From Paenirhizobium selenitireducens ATCC BAA-1503 (GTDB lineage Bacteria > Pseudomonadota > Alphaproteobacteria > Rhizobiales > Rhizobiaceae): a stretch of 64,000 nt of DNA. Below, in pieces: positions 8,106 through 18,336 of this stretch; within the stretch, counting starts at the first letter, position 1; each line of letters begins with the position of its first letter. The translations under genes were made by a program, and so were the position numbers. The notes beneath the pieces are model-generated. The model was not told the origin of the DNA and searched no databases. It saw nothing but the letters and a program-made list of their open reading frames with translations. The stretch lies in NCBI RefSeq assembly GCF_000518785.1, contig NZ_JAEG01000012.1, forward strand, positions 1-64,000, given 5' to 3'.

Positions 8106-9214
8106 CCTTTGCGCTCGGGGCAGGTGCAATCCGGATCGACGTGACGGTGTCGCGGGGGCAGGTCTGCGCCGTCGAACTGACCGGCAGCCGGCCGCAGGGC
8201 CTGTCGCGCATGTTCGCCGGCCGCCGTCCCGAGGACGCACCGGTGCTCGCCGGTCAGCTCTTTTCGCTCTGCGGCTTCTCGCAATCGATCGCCGCCCGGC
8301 TTGCTGTCCTGCGCGCGGCGGGTCTCGCCATGGACACGGACGAACGGCGGACGGTCACGGCCGGGCTTCTGGCCGAGCGCGCCTTCGAAACGCTGCGGGC
8401 GCTCGTGCTTCATTGGCCGTCGCCCCGGGTTGTGAATCTGGCAGCGACGGCGGGCGTTCATCTGCGCGAGGCACTGGCCGCCTCGCAGAAGATCATCGCC
8501 GATGCCCGTGCCGTCAGCCGATCGCTCGGCGACCTGTCCTTGCCGGCTGCCCGCCTGGAGCGCGCGGCCAGCGCCCTCGGCATCCCGCGGCAAGGCGATG
8601 CGCCCACAACCGGCACGTTATGCGCCGCGATCCACGACGAGACCCGCCACGAGCGCATCTTTCGCCGGCGCCGGCCGGATTCGCTGACCTCCCGCGACGA
8701 CGAGGAGGTCTTGAACCATCTCGTCCATGAGACCGGCTATGCGGCCCTTCCCTATCTGGCCGGACGGGTCGCCGAAACCGGGGCCTATGCCCGGATCTGC
8801 ACTTCGGCGGTGCCGGACGAACCCTATCTGGCGGCGCGTCTGCTCGCGCGCATCGAGGACGTTCGCCTCTGTCTCGACCTGCTGCAGGGCATCGCCGAGG
8901 GTGAAGATCTTGACCTTGCGCCGCTGATGGGCGACGGCTCCGCTCCGGACGCCGGGGGCTATGGCGTGGTCGAATGCGCGCGTGGCCGTCTCTATCACCA
9001 GGCGGAAATCGGCGATGACGGGCTGATCGGCGCCTATCGCATTCTTGCGCCAACCGAATGGAATTTCCACCCTGCGGGTCCCTTCGTCGAAACGCTGCTC
9101 TCCTGTAGGATCGGAGAAGGCGAAAGCGGCCGCAAGGCCGTGTCGCAGCTGGCTGCGCTGTTCGACCCCTGCGTGGCTTTCGAAATCAACATGTGCGAGG
9201 CCGCCCATGCATGA
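8102..9214 (+). CDS. hupK: HupK, degenerate large-subunit-like scaffold
   Basis: The 370-residue protein is related to the [NiFe] large subunit but has lost the active-site cysteine pairs. A remnant of the N-terminal metal motif is seen as LCGFSQS (about residue 57, one Cys). At the C-terminus the DPC of the large-subunit motif is kept ([16 protein letters not shown]) without the second cysteine at +3. Proteins of this kind are thought to hold the Fe(CN)2CO unit or assist its transfer. Start at 8102 follows the hupJ overlap; an upstream in-frame start at 7769 would run through hupJ. It ends eight bases inside hypA. Confidence 0.87.
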   Translation: MTFALGAGAIRIDVTVSRGQVCAVELTGSRPQGLSRMFAGRRPEDAPVLAGQLFSLCGFSQSIAARLAVLRAAGLAMDTDERRTVTAGLLAERAFETLRALVLHWPSPRVVNLAATAGVHLREALAASQKIIADARAVSRSLGDLSLPAARLERAASALGIPRQGDAPTTGTLCAAIHDETRHERIFRRRRPDSLTSRDDEEVLNHLVHETGYAALPYLAGRVAETGAYARICTSAVPDEPYLAARLLARIEDVRLCLDLLQGIAEGEDLDLAPLMGDGSAPDAGGYGVVECARGRLYHQAEIGDDGLIGAYRILAPTEWNFHPAGPFVETLLSCRIGEGESGRKAVSQLAALFDPCVAFEINMCEAAHA

Positions 9215-9547
9215 GATGTCATTGATGGAAAGTGTCGTGGAGATCGCCTGTGAGACGGCCAGGGCGAACGACGCGCGCGCCATCCGCTCGATCCGGCTGG
9301 ATGTCGGCGTTTTGAGTCACGTCAATCCGGACTCGCTCGCCTTCTGCTACGAGGCGATCCGGCGCGGAACGCTGGCGGAGGATGCCGTGCTGGAGATCAA
9401 TCGCATTGCGGGGGAAGGCTGGTGCCTCGACTGCGGGAAGACGGTGGCACTGACGGAACGTTTTGGCGCCTGCCCGAACTGCGGACATCACCGTGTCCAG
9501 ATGACGGCTGGCGATGAATTGAAGATCAGGGACATGGAGGTGATCTG

Positions 9548-9548
<1 letters not shown>
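9207..9548 (+). CDS. hypA: HypA nickel-insertion protein
   Basis: The 113-residue protein starts MHEMSL, with the conserved nickel-binding His2. It carries the zinc site C73-X2-C76 ... C89-X2-C92 (CLDC, CPNC). It delivers Ni2+ to the large subunit with HypB. The start is fixed by the invariant MHE N-terminus, overlapping the hupK end; hypB overlaps its last base. Confidence 0.95.
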
Positions 9549-10465
<917 letters not shown>

Positions 10466-10469
10466 GACC

Positions 10470-12746
10470 ATGACGGGCGCGAGCGCGATACGCCTTGAAG
10501 ACCAACCCGTCCTGCGGCTGCGGCTGCGGGTTCGCGGTTGCGTACAAGGCGTCGGCTTTCGCCCCTTTGCCTACCAGCTTGCCCGGAAAATGCAGTTGTC
10601 GGGCTTCGTCCTCAACGACAATGCCGGCGTGCTGATCGAGGTCGAGGGCGCCTCGGCCGGCCGCTTTGTCGAGGCGATGTATGGCGAAGCCCCGCCGCTC
10701 GCCCGCATCGACGCGGTCGATATCATCGAGCTGCCGGCTTCGGGTGGTGAGCGCTTCGAGATCCTCGAAAGCCGCGGCGGACAGGCGACGACGCGGATCG
10801 GCGCCGATGCCGCCACCTGCGAAGAATGTCAGCGCGAACTGACGGATCCCGAAAGCCGCTTCTTTGGCTATCCCTTCGTCAACTGCACCCATTGCGGTCC
10901 GCGCTTCACCATCACGCGGGCCTTGCCCTATGACCGCGCGCAGACTTCCATGGCCTCCTTCGCGATGTGTCCCGCCTGCAGCGCGGACTACCGCGATCCC
11001 GACAATCGTCGTTTTCACGCCGAGCCCGTCGCCTGCCCCGAGTGCGGGCCGAGGCTCAGTCATCCGATCGATGTGATCGCTAAGGCGCTCTGTCGCGGCG
11101 AGATCGTCGCCCTCAAGGGCATCGGCGGTTTTCACCTGCTGTGCGACGCCCGCAATGACGCGTCGATCGCAAGCCTGCGCCAGCGCAAGGCACGCGACCA
11201 GAAGCCGTTTGCCGTGATGGTCCGCACATTGCAAGCCGCCCGCCAGCTGGCCGAGATTTCCGCTGAGGAGGCGAGCCTGCTCGAGGGTCCGGCACACCCG
11301 GTGGTGCTGTGCGATACGCGCGATGCCGTGTCCCGGCTCGTCGCCCCCGGCCTCAGGCGTGTCGGGATCATGCTCGCCTATGCGCCGGTCCACCACCTGC
11401 TGCTCGACGCGCTGGCGGCGATGATGCCCGAACGTGTCCAGGCGCTCGTTGCCACCAGCGCCAATCCGGGCGGCGAACCGCTCTGCGCCGACAATGACGA
11501 CGCCGAACGGCGGCTTGCCGGCATTGCCGACCTGATCGTCATCCACAATCGCGACATCGCCGTCCGCGCCGACGATTCGGTCATGCAAGTGATCGACGGG
11601 GCGCCATCCTTCCTGCGGCGGGCGCGCGGCTTCGTGCCGGAACCGGTCGATCTCGGTGAAGACGGCCCCTCGGTGATCGCCCTCGGCGCCGACTTGAAGA
11701 ATACGATCTGCATCACCCGCGGCCGTGAGGCTTTTCTCTCGCAGCATGTCGGCGGTCTCGACAATGCCGAGGCGATCCGATTCCAGCGGGAGACGATCGC
11801 CCATCTCACATCCATCCTCGATGTGCGGCCGGACTATGCGGCCTGCGACCTGCATCCGGATTTCCGCTCTGTGCGGACGGCGGAAGCCCTCGGTCTGCCG
11901 CTGGTGCGGGTCCAGCACCAGCTTGCCCACATCGCCGCGGTCACCGCCGAGCATCATCTGTCCGGCCCCGTGATCGGCCTGGCGCTGGACGGCCACGGCT
12001 ACGGCGCCGATGGCGGCATCTGGGGCGGCGAACGGCTGGTGGTGGACGGCCACACCTGGAAGCGGAGCGGATCTCTCAAGGACCTGGCGCTCCCGGGTGG
12101 CGACAAGGCTGCGCGCGAGCCCTGGCGGATGGGCGTTGCAGCACTTCATGCCGCCGACCGCAGCGATCTGGGTCCCCTGCTCTGGCCCGAACACCAAGGC
12201 GTTGCACGATTGACCGCCATGCTCGACCGCGGTATGCAACCGCCCCGCACATCCAGCCTCGGCAGGCTCTTCGATGCCGCCGCCGCGATATCCGGCGTCC
12301 GGCTTGAACAGGCCTATGAGGGTCAGGCGGCGATGGAACTGGAAGCGCTTGTCGATGCACCGAAGAGCTTTCCCGGTGGGTTTCGGATCGACGACGGCGT
12401 TCTCGATTTCCGCGACCTGCTGATCCACATGGCCGAGAACCAGCTGGCCGGTTGCGACGCTGCCAACCTGTTCCATGGCACGCTGATCGCCGGCCTTGCC
12501 GCATGGGCAACCGCGTTGGCAGAGGCGAGCGGCATCGACCTTATCGCTCTGGGCGGCGGCTGCATGATGAACCGTGTGCTCGCCGGCGGTCTCGCCCAGG
12601 CCCTGCGTGCGCAAGGTCTCAAGCCTGTCCTGCCATCCAAGGTCCCGGCCAATGACGGAGGCATCGCCCTTGGCCAGGCGGCCTATGCACGCCAGATCAT
12701 TCGATACAATGCCGCCGAAGTGGAGGAGAATCTCACATGTGCCTAG
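10470..12746 (+). CDS. hypF: HypF carbamoyltransferase
   Basis: The 758-residue protein makes the thiocarbamate that becomes the CN- ligands on HypE. Domains in order: acylphosphatase (VRGCVQGVGFRPFAY, near residue 20), zinc fingers (CEECQ...CTHCGPRF...CPACSADYRDPDNRRFH...CPECGP), YrdC-like nucleotide domain (KGIGGFHLLCDA), and a Kae1-like carbamoyltransferase domain (QHQLAHIAAV near 475). Length is typical. Start at MTGASA (10470), just after the hypB stop. It overlaps hypC by ten bases. Confidence 0.95.
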   Translation: MTGASAIRLEDQPVLRLRLRVRGCVQGVGFRPFAYQLARKMQLSGFVLNDNAGVLIEVEGASAGRFVEAMYGEAPPLARIDAVDIIELPASGGERFEILESRGGQATTRIGADAATCEECQRELTDPESRFFGYPFVNCTHCGPRFTITRALPYDRAQTSMASFAMCPACSADYRDPDNRRFHAEPVACPECGPRLSHPIDVIAKALCRGEIVALKGIGGFHLLCDARNDASIASLRQRKARDQKPFAVMVRTLQAARQLAEISAEEASLLEGPAHPVVLCDTRDAVSRLVAPGLRRVGIMLAYAPVHHLLLDALAAMMPERVQALVATSANPGGEPLCADNDDAERRLAGIADLIVIHNRDIAVRADDSVMQVIDGAPSFLRRARGFVPEPVDLGEDGPSVIALGADLKNTICITRGREAFLSQHVGGLDNAEAIRFQRETIAHLTSILDVRPDYAACDLHPDFRSVRTAEALGLPLVRVQHQLAHIAAVTAEHHLSGPVIGLALDGHGYGADGGIWGGERLVVDGHTWKRSGSLKDLALPGGDKAAREPWRMGVAALHAADRSDLGPLLWPEHQGVARLTAMLDRGMQPPRTSSLGRLFDAAAAISGVRLEQAYEGQAAMELEALVDAPKSFPGGFRIDDGVLDFRDLLIHMAENQLAGCDAANLFHGTLIAGLAAWATALAEASGIDLIALGGGCMMNRVLAGGLAQALRAQGLKPVLPSKVPANDGGIALGQAAYARQIIRYNAAEVEENLTCA

Positions 12747-12964
12747 CCATTCCCGTTCAGGTGAAGGAAGTGCTGCCCGACAATATGGCCAAGGTAACGC
12801 TCGACGGCGTGTCGAAGATCATTTCGACCGCGCTCGTCGACGACGTCAAGCCGGGCGACTACCTCGTGCTTCACGTCGGCTATGCGCTGGCGAAGATCGA
12901 TCCGGAGGAAGCGGAGCGGACCCTCGAACTCCTCCGTCAGGCCGCCTTGGGAGATGCAGCATGA
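12737..12964 (+). CDS. hypC: HypC chaperone
   Basis: The 75-residue protein starts MCLAIPVQV, with the essential Cys2 and the C-terminal LHVGYALAKIDPEEAE block. It carries the Fe(CN)2CO unit between HypD and the large subunit. It lies inside the hypF-hypC-hypD overlap chain, with a ggagaa Shine-Dalgarno within the hypF end. Confidence 0.95.
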   Translation: MCLAIPVQVKEVLPDNMAKVTLDGVSKIISTALVDDVKPGDYLVLHVGYALAKIDPEEAERTLELLRQAALGDAA

Positions 12965-14136
12965 AATATATCGACGAATATCGCGACGGGCGCGTCGCCA
13001 AGGACATCGCCCGGCAGATCACGGCAGCGGCAGATCCCGCACGCTCCTATCACTTCATGGAGTTCTGCGGCGGCCACACGCATGCGATTTCCCGCTACGG
13101 GCTTGAAGACCTGCTGCCGCCGAACGTGCGGATGATCCACGGGCCGGGCTGTCCGGTCTGCGTGCTGCCGATCGGTCGCATCGATGCGGCGATCGCGCTG
13201 GCCATGCGGCCCGAAATCACGCTCTGCACCTATGGCGACCTGATGCGGGTTCCGGGCTCCAATGGCTCCAGCCTGCTCAAGGCGAAGGCCGCCGGCGCCG
13301 ATATCCGCATGGTCTATTCGACGCTCGACGCGCTCAAGATCGCCGAGGCCGAGCCGGAGCGCGAGGTCGTCTTCTTCGCTATCGGCTTCGAGACGACGAC
13401 GCCGCCGACGGCGCTGGCGCTGCGCTTTGCCATTCAGAAGGGCCTGAAGAATTTCTCGATCTTCTGCAATCACGTGCTGACGCCTGCCGCCATCCAGAAC
13501 ATTCTGGAAAGCCCGGACGTGCGCAAGCTGGGCACGGTCAAGATCGACGGTTTCATCGGTCCGGCCCATGTCTCGACCGTGATCGGCACCGAGCCTTACG
13601 AATTCTTCGCCGAGGAGTTCCAGAAGCCGGTGGTGGTCGCCGGCTTCGAGCCGCTCGACGTGATCCAGGCGATCCTGATGCTGGTGCATCAGGTGAACGA
13701 CGGCCGCCACGAGGTGGAGAACCAGTATATCCGGGCCGTCACCACCTTCGGCAACGAGAAGGCACAAGCGGAGGTCGCAAACTTCTTCGAGCTGCGCGAG
13801 AGCTTCGAGTGGCGCGGCCTCGGCGAAGTGCCCTATGGCGCGCTGCGGCTGCGGCCGGAATTTGCCGAATACGACGCCGAGAAACGCTTTGCCATGGTGA
13901 CGCCTGCCTCGAAGGACAATCCGGCCTGCGACTGCGGCGCCATCCTGCGCGGCGTCAAGAAGCCGGCCGACTGCAAGCTGTTCGGCACGGTCTGCACCCC
14001 CGACAACCCGATGGGGTCCTGCATGGTCTCGAGCGAAGGCGCCTGCGCGGCGCACTGGACCTATGGCCGGTTCCGCGAACATGCCCGCACCGGGGAACAG
14101 GCAAGGACCGTCGAAGCAGGAAAGGCCGTCGCATGA
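12961..14136 (+). CDS. hypD: HypD iron-sulfur scaffold for Fe(CN)2CO assembly
   Basis: The 391-residue protein has the conserved HypD residues: C36-GGHTH, the GPGC64-PVC67 motif, GFETTTP near 145, and a cysteine-rich C-terminus holding the 4Fe-4S cluster (CDCGAIL, ADCKLFGTVCTP, MGSCMVSSEGAC). It forms the scaffold with HypC. Start by ATGA overlap with hypC; an upstream in-frame start at 12574 would run through hypF and hypC. Confidence 0.95.
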   Translation: MKYIDEYRDGRVAKDIARQITAAADPARSYHFMEFCGGHTHAISRYGLEDLLPPNVRMIHGPGCPVCVLPIGRIDAAIALAMRPEITLCTYGDLMRVPGSNGSSLLKAKAAGADIRMVYSTLDALKIAEAEPEREVVFFAIGFETTTPPTALALRFAIQKGLKNFSIFCNHVLTPAAIQNILESPDVRKLGTVKIDGFIGPAHVSTVIGTEPYEFFAEEFQKPVVVAGFEPLDVIQAILMLVHQVNDGRHEVENQYIRAVTTFGNEKAQAEVANFFELRESFEWRGLGEVPYGALRLRPEFAEYDAEKRFAMVTPASKDNPACDCGAILRGVKKPADCKLFGTVCTPDNPMGSCMVSSEGACAAHWTYGRFREHARTGEQARTVEAGKAVA

Positions 14137-15185
14137 ACGTGATGACGAAACCCTACAAGCGCAAGCTCGACGTCAGGACCGGCCTTGTCGACCTGTCGCA
14201 CGGGGCTGGCGGCCGGGCCATGGGCCTGCTGATCGAAAGCATCTTTCACAAGGCCTTCGACAATGAATGGCTGCGGGCCGGCAACGACCAGTCGGCCTTT
14301 GCGGTTGAGGCCGGCCGCATGGTGATGACGACGGATGGTTATGTCGTCTCCCCGCTGTTCTTTCCCGGCGGCAATATCGGCACGCTCGCCGTGCACGGCA
14401 CGATCAACGACATCGCCATGGCGGGCGCCCGGCCGCTCTATCTGTCGGCAAGCTTCATCATCGAGGAGGGCTTTCCGCTCGCCGACCTCAACCGGATCGC
14501 CGAGAGCATGGGCGAGGCCTCGCGCGAGGCCGGCGTGCCGATCATCACCGGCGACACCAAGGTCGTCGAACGCGGCAAGGCGGACGGCGTGTTCATCTCG
14601 ACCGCCGGCATCGGCGTGGTACCGGCAGACCTCGACCTGCGCTCCGATGCGGCGCGCCCGGGCGACGCGGTGATCGTCTCCGGCTCGATCGGCGATCATG
14701 GCGTCGCCGTCATGTCGAAGCGCGAAAACCTCGAATTCGACACCGACATCCTCTCCGACAGTGCCGCCCTGCACGGGCTCGTCGCCGCCATGGTGGCAGC
14801 GGGCGGCAAGCATATCCGGCTGATGCGCGATCCGACGCGCGGCGGGATCGCGGCGACGCTGAACGAGATCGCCAGCCAGTCGGGCGTCGGCTTTCGCATC
14901 GACGAGGAGGCAATCCCGCTCAAGCCGGAAGTGGCGGCAGCCTGCGAATTCCTCGGGCTTGATCCCCTGAACGTCGCCAATGAAGGCAAGCTGGTGGCGA
15001 TCGTCGCGCCGGAGGGCGCCGACGCCATCCTCTCGGCCATGCGAGCCCATCCGCTCGGCGGCGAGGCAGCCCTGATCGGCCATGCAATGGAGGATGCCAA
15101 TGGTTTCGTGCAGATGACCACGAGCTTCGGCGGGGGACGCATCGTCGACTGGCTGTCGGGCGAACAGCTGCCGCGGATCTGTTGA
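14133..15185 (+). CDS. hypE: HypE, cyanide-ligand synthase
   Basis: The 350-residue AIR-synthase-like ATPase dehydrates the thiocarboxamide on its C-terminal cysteine to thiocyanate. The C-terminus PRIC places the required terminal Cys at residue 350. DLSHGAGGRAMGLLIE and DPTRGGIAATLNE are the ATP-binding signatures. Starts by ATGA overlap with hypD. Confidence 0.95.
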   Translation: MNVMTKPYKRKLDVRTGLVDLSHGAGGRAMGLLIESIFHKAFDNEWLRAGNDQSAFAVEAGRMVMTTDGYVVSPLFFPGGNIGTLAVHGTINDIAMAGARPLYLSASFIIEEGFPLADLNRIAESMGEASREAGVPIITGDTKVVERGKADGVFISTAGIGVVPADLDLRSDAARPGDAVIVSGSIGDHGVAVMSKRENLEFDTDILSDSAALHGLVAAMVAAGGKHIRLMRDPTRGGIAATLNEIASQSGVGFRIDEEAIPLKPEVAAACEFLGLDPLNVANEGKLVAIVAPEGADAILSAMRAHPLGGEAALIGHAMEDANGFVQMTTSFGGGRIVDWLSGEQLPRIC

Positions 15186-15193
15186 GCCGCGAC

Positions 15194-16885
15194 ATGCGCA
15201 TCCTCCTTGTCTGTCACAGCTTCAACTCGCTCTCGCAGCGTCTGCATGTCGATCTCTGCCAGGCCGGACACGAGGTGTCGGTGGAGCTCGACATCCATGA
15301 CGACCTGACGCGGGAAGCGGTCAGGCTGTTTGCCCCGGACCTGATCGTCGCTCCCTTCCTCAAGCGGGCGCTACCCGAGGACGTGTGGCGCAAGACCCTC
15401 AGCCTGATCGTCCACCCTGGCATCCGCGGCGACAAGGGGCCAAGCGCACTTGACCGGGCGATCCTGCGCGGCGAAGACCGCTGGGGCGTCACGCTGATCG
15501 AGGCGCGCGAAGAGATGGATGGCGGCCCGGTCTGGGCCTGGCGGGAATTTCCGATGCGGCATGCCCGCAAGTCGAGCCTCTATCGCCACGAGGTGACGGA
15601 GGCCGCTGTCGCCTGCGTCATGGAGGCGATCGCGCGTCTTTCCGGCGGCGACGCCCAGCCGCTGATGCAAGCCAACTGGGGCAAAGGCCGGGAATGGTCG
15701 GTCTTGAGCGCCGCCGAGCGTCTGATTGACCCCGCCCAACTGACCGCCGAGCAGGTGCTGACCATCATTCGCGCATCGGACGGCGATCCGGGTGCCGAGA
15801 TGACGATTGCGGGAAAACCCTACAAGGTCTTCGACGCCGAACTCGCGCTGGATCGTCAAGGTCCGCCGGGCGAACTCCTGGGGCGCTCGCGCCAATCGGT
15901 GGCGCTCGCCTGTCGCGAGGGCGCGTTGTGGATCGGACATCTGCGGGAGAAGGGGCCGCGCACGCTCAAGCTGCCGGCGGTGCACCTGCTCGGACAGCCA
16001 GCGCAAGACCTGCCGCCTGTCGAACGGCCGGATCCCTTCCGGTATCATGAAGATGGCGATGTCGGCTTTCTCGAATTCGGTTTCTACAACGGCGCGATGT
16101 CGACGGAGGATTGCCAGGCGATGCGCGCTGCGGTCCAGGCGGCCAAGGCCCGCAAGCGTCCGGTGCTCGTGCTGCAAAGCGGCGCGGATTGCTGGTCGAA
16201 CGGCATCCATCTCGGCCTGATCGAGACGGCAGACAGTCCGGCTGACGAATCCTGGCGCAACATCAATGCGATGAACGACCTGGTGCGCGAGATCATCACC
16301 TGCGACGACCGCATCGTGATTGCCGGGGTGCTTGGCAATGCCGGTGCCGGCGGCGTATTCCTGTCGCTGGCCGCCGACGAAGTCTGGATGCGCGACGGCG
16401 TCATCCTCAATCCGCACTACAAGGACATGGGCAATCTCTACGGCTCCGAGTACTGGACCTATCTCCTGCCCGCCCGGCTGGGCGAGGCCCGCGCGCGCCG
16501 CGTCACGCAGGCGCGACTGCCGATGGGTGTGAGGGAAGCGATGGAGCTCGGCCTTGCAAGCCGCGTGCTGGCGAGCGATGCCGGTGCCGCACGCGCGGAA
16601 TTGCGCTCCGCAGCCAGGGCACTGGCAGCGCAGTCTGACATCGGCGAACGCATTGCGGACAAGAGAATGAAGAGGCAGCGGCACGAGGCGCAGAAGCCGC
16701 TCGCCGTGTATCGTGAGGAGGAGTTGCAGCGCATGCGGCGCAACTTCTATGGGTTCGATCCGAGCTACCACGTGGCGCGTTACAATTTCATCCGCAAGGT
16801 CCCCAAGTCCCGGACGCCGGCGACGCTTGCGATCCACCGCGCCATCGGCTGGCCGGACCGGCAGTCGGGAGGAACAATGCCATGA
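15194..16885 (+). CDS. hypX: HypX, CO-ligand-forming maturation factor
   Basis: The 563-residue protein is HypX/HoxX: an N-terminal formyltransferase-like domain (MRILLVCHSFNSLSQ; DLIVAPFLKRALPE; LIVHPGIRGDKGPSALD with the catalytic Asn/His/Asp region altered as in HypX) and a C-terminal crotonase-like domain (from about residue 280; AGVLGNAGAGGVFLSLAADEVW). It makes CO from formyl-tetrahydrofolate under air, so its presence implies oxygen-exposed maturation. Start placed at ATG 15194; a TTG at 15182 overlapping the hypE stop would add four residues. Confidence 0.92.
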   Translation: MRILLVCHSFNSLSQRLHVDLCQAGHEVSVELDIHDDLTREAVRLFAPDLIVAPFLKRALPEDVWRKTLSLIVHPGIRGDKGPSALDRAILRGEDRWGVTLIEAREEMDGGPVWAWREFPMRHARKSSLYRHEVTEAAVACVMEAIARLSGGDAQPLMQANWGKGREWSVLSAAERLIDPAQLTAEQVLTIIRASDGDPGAEMTIAGKPYKVFDAELALDRQGPPGELLGRSRQSVALACREGALWIGHLREKGPRTLKLPAVHLLGQPAQDLPPVERPDPFRYHEDGDVGFLEFGFYNGAMSTEDCQAMRAAVQAAKARKRPVLVLQSGADCWSNGIHLGLIETADSPADESWRNINAMNDLVREIITCDDRIVIAGVLGNAGAGGVFLSLAADEVWMRDGVILNPHYKDMGNLYGSEYWTYLLPARLGEARARRVTQARLPMGVREAMELGLASRVLASDAGAARAELRSAARALAAQSDIGERIADKRMKRQRHEAQKPLAVYREEELQRMRRNFYGFDPSYHVARYNFIRKVPKSRTPATLAIHRAIGWPDRQSGGTMP

Positions 16886-18336
16886 GCAACGGCCATGCAA
16901 CCGTTCTCGTCGTTGACGATGAGGTCCGTTCCATCGAGGCGATCCAGCGGGTTCTCTCCGATGAGTTCGAGGTGATCGGCGCGCGCAACGCCAGAGAAGC
17001 CGAGGCGGTGCTGGAGGGTGAACTGGTGCAGGTCATCCTCTGCGACCAGCGCATGCCCGGCGAATCCGGCGTCGACTTCCTGAAACGTGTCCGCGAACTC
17101 TGGCCGGATACGATCCGCATCATCATTTCAGGCTATACCGACAGTGACGACATCATCGAGGGCGTCAACAATGCCGGCATCTTCCAATACATCACCAAGC
17201 CGTGGAGCCCGGAAAAGCTGATCGACTGCGTGCGCGAAAGTGCCAATCTCTGGCGGCTGCAGCATGAGGCTGGCGATGTGCGCGTCGAGGTCAAGCCGGC
17301 CGCCGAAATGCTGCAGAAGGTCGTCAGCGACAGAAGGCGCAGCGAACAGCAGCTGTTCGGCTTCGACCGGATCATCCACACGGAAGACAGCCCGCTGATT
17401 TCCTCCATTACGCTTGCCAAGAGGGCGGCGCGCTATGACGTGTCCGTGCTGATCACCGGCGCCTCGGGCACCGGCAAGGAACTGCTGGCCCGGGCCGTGC
17501 ACCATGGCTCCGGCCGCGCCGACCGCCCCTTCGTGGTGGAGAATTGCGGCGCCCTGCCCGACGATCTGCTGGAAAGCGAACTCTTCGGCTGCAAGAAAGG
17601 TGCCTATACCGGCGCCTACCAGGACCGTATCGGTCTGTTCGAACTGGCCGACAGCGGCACGATCTTTCTCGACGAGATCGGGGAGACATCCCCGGCCTTC
17701 CAAGTCAAGCTCTTACGCGTGCTGCAGGAGGGCGAGATCCGTCCGCTCGGCGCCCAGCGGCCGCGCAAGGTTAATGTGCGGGTCATTTCGGCGACCAATC
17801 GCGATCTCCTGGCAGAGGTTGCCGCCGGTCGGTTCCGTCGCGATCTCTATTACCGGCTCGCCGCCTTTCCGATCCACATGCCGTCGCTGAAGGAACGCTC
17901 GATGGATATTCCAACCATCGCGGCCCGTTTCCTGACCCAGACCAACCAGGCCTTCAATCGGCAGGTCGCAGGCTTTCACCCGAAGACACTCGATCTGATG
18001 ACCGCCTACGGTTGGCCCGGGAACGTGCGGGAACTGCAGAACGAAATCCAGCGTATGGTCGTGCTGTCCGATGGCAGCCAGCCGCTGGAGCCAGGCCTGT
18101 TGTCGCCCGAGATCCGCAACGGCTGTGACGGCCAGGTCGGTAACCGGAACAACGGCTCGCGCCAGCTGAAAGACATCGTCGCCGAAATCGAAAGGGCAGC
18201 GATCGAGGAAAGCCTGGAGCGTCACGGCGGCAATATCAGTCATACGGCGGAAGAATTGGGCTTGTCCCGCGTCGGCTTGCGTAGCAAAATCGAACGCTAC
18301 GACCTGCGGCGCTATCCAGATGACACGACTGAGTGA
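16882..18336 (+). CDS. hoxA: HoxA/HupR response regulator, NtrC family
   Basis: The 484-residue protein has a receiver domain with phospho-acceptor D55 (VILCD), an AAA+ domain with Walker A GASGTGKE (193-200), the sigma-54 contact loop as GAYTGA (240-245, a Tyr variant of GAFTGA), Walker B FLDEIGE, and a C-terminal Fis-type helix-turn-helix ([18 protein letters not shown]). It should activate sigma-54 promoters of hydrogenase genes; one such promoter lies at 6022. Overlaps hypX by four bases and hoxJ by 17. Confidence 0.93.
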   Translation: MSNGHATVLVVDDEVRSIEAIQRVLSDEFEVIGARNAREAEAVLEGELVQVILCDQRMPGESGVDFLKRVRELWPDTIRIIISGYTDSDDIIEGVNNAGIFQYITKPWSPEKLIDCVRESANLWRLQHEAGDVRVEVKPAAEMLQKVVSDRRRSEQQLFGFDRIIHTEDSPLISSITLAKRAARYDVSVLITGASGTGKELLARAVHHGSGRADRPFVVENCGALPDDLLESELFGCKKGAYTGAYQDRIGLFELADSGTIFLDEIGETSPAFQVKLLRVLQEGEIRPLGAQRPRKVNVRVISATNRDLLAEVAAGRFRRDLYYRLAAFPIHMPSLKERSMDIPTIAARFLTQTNQAFNRQVAGFHPKTLDLMTAYGWPGNVRELQNEIQRMVVLSDGSQPLEPGLLSPEIRNGCDGQVGNRNNGSRQLKDIVAEIERAAIEESLERHGGNISHTAEELGLSRVGLRSKIERYDLRRYPDDTTE

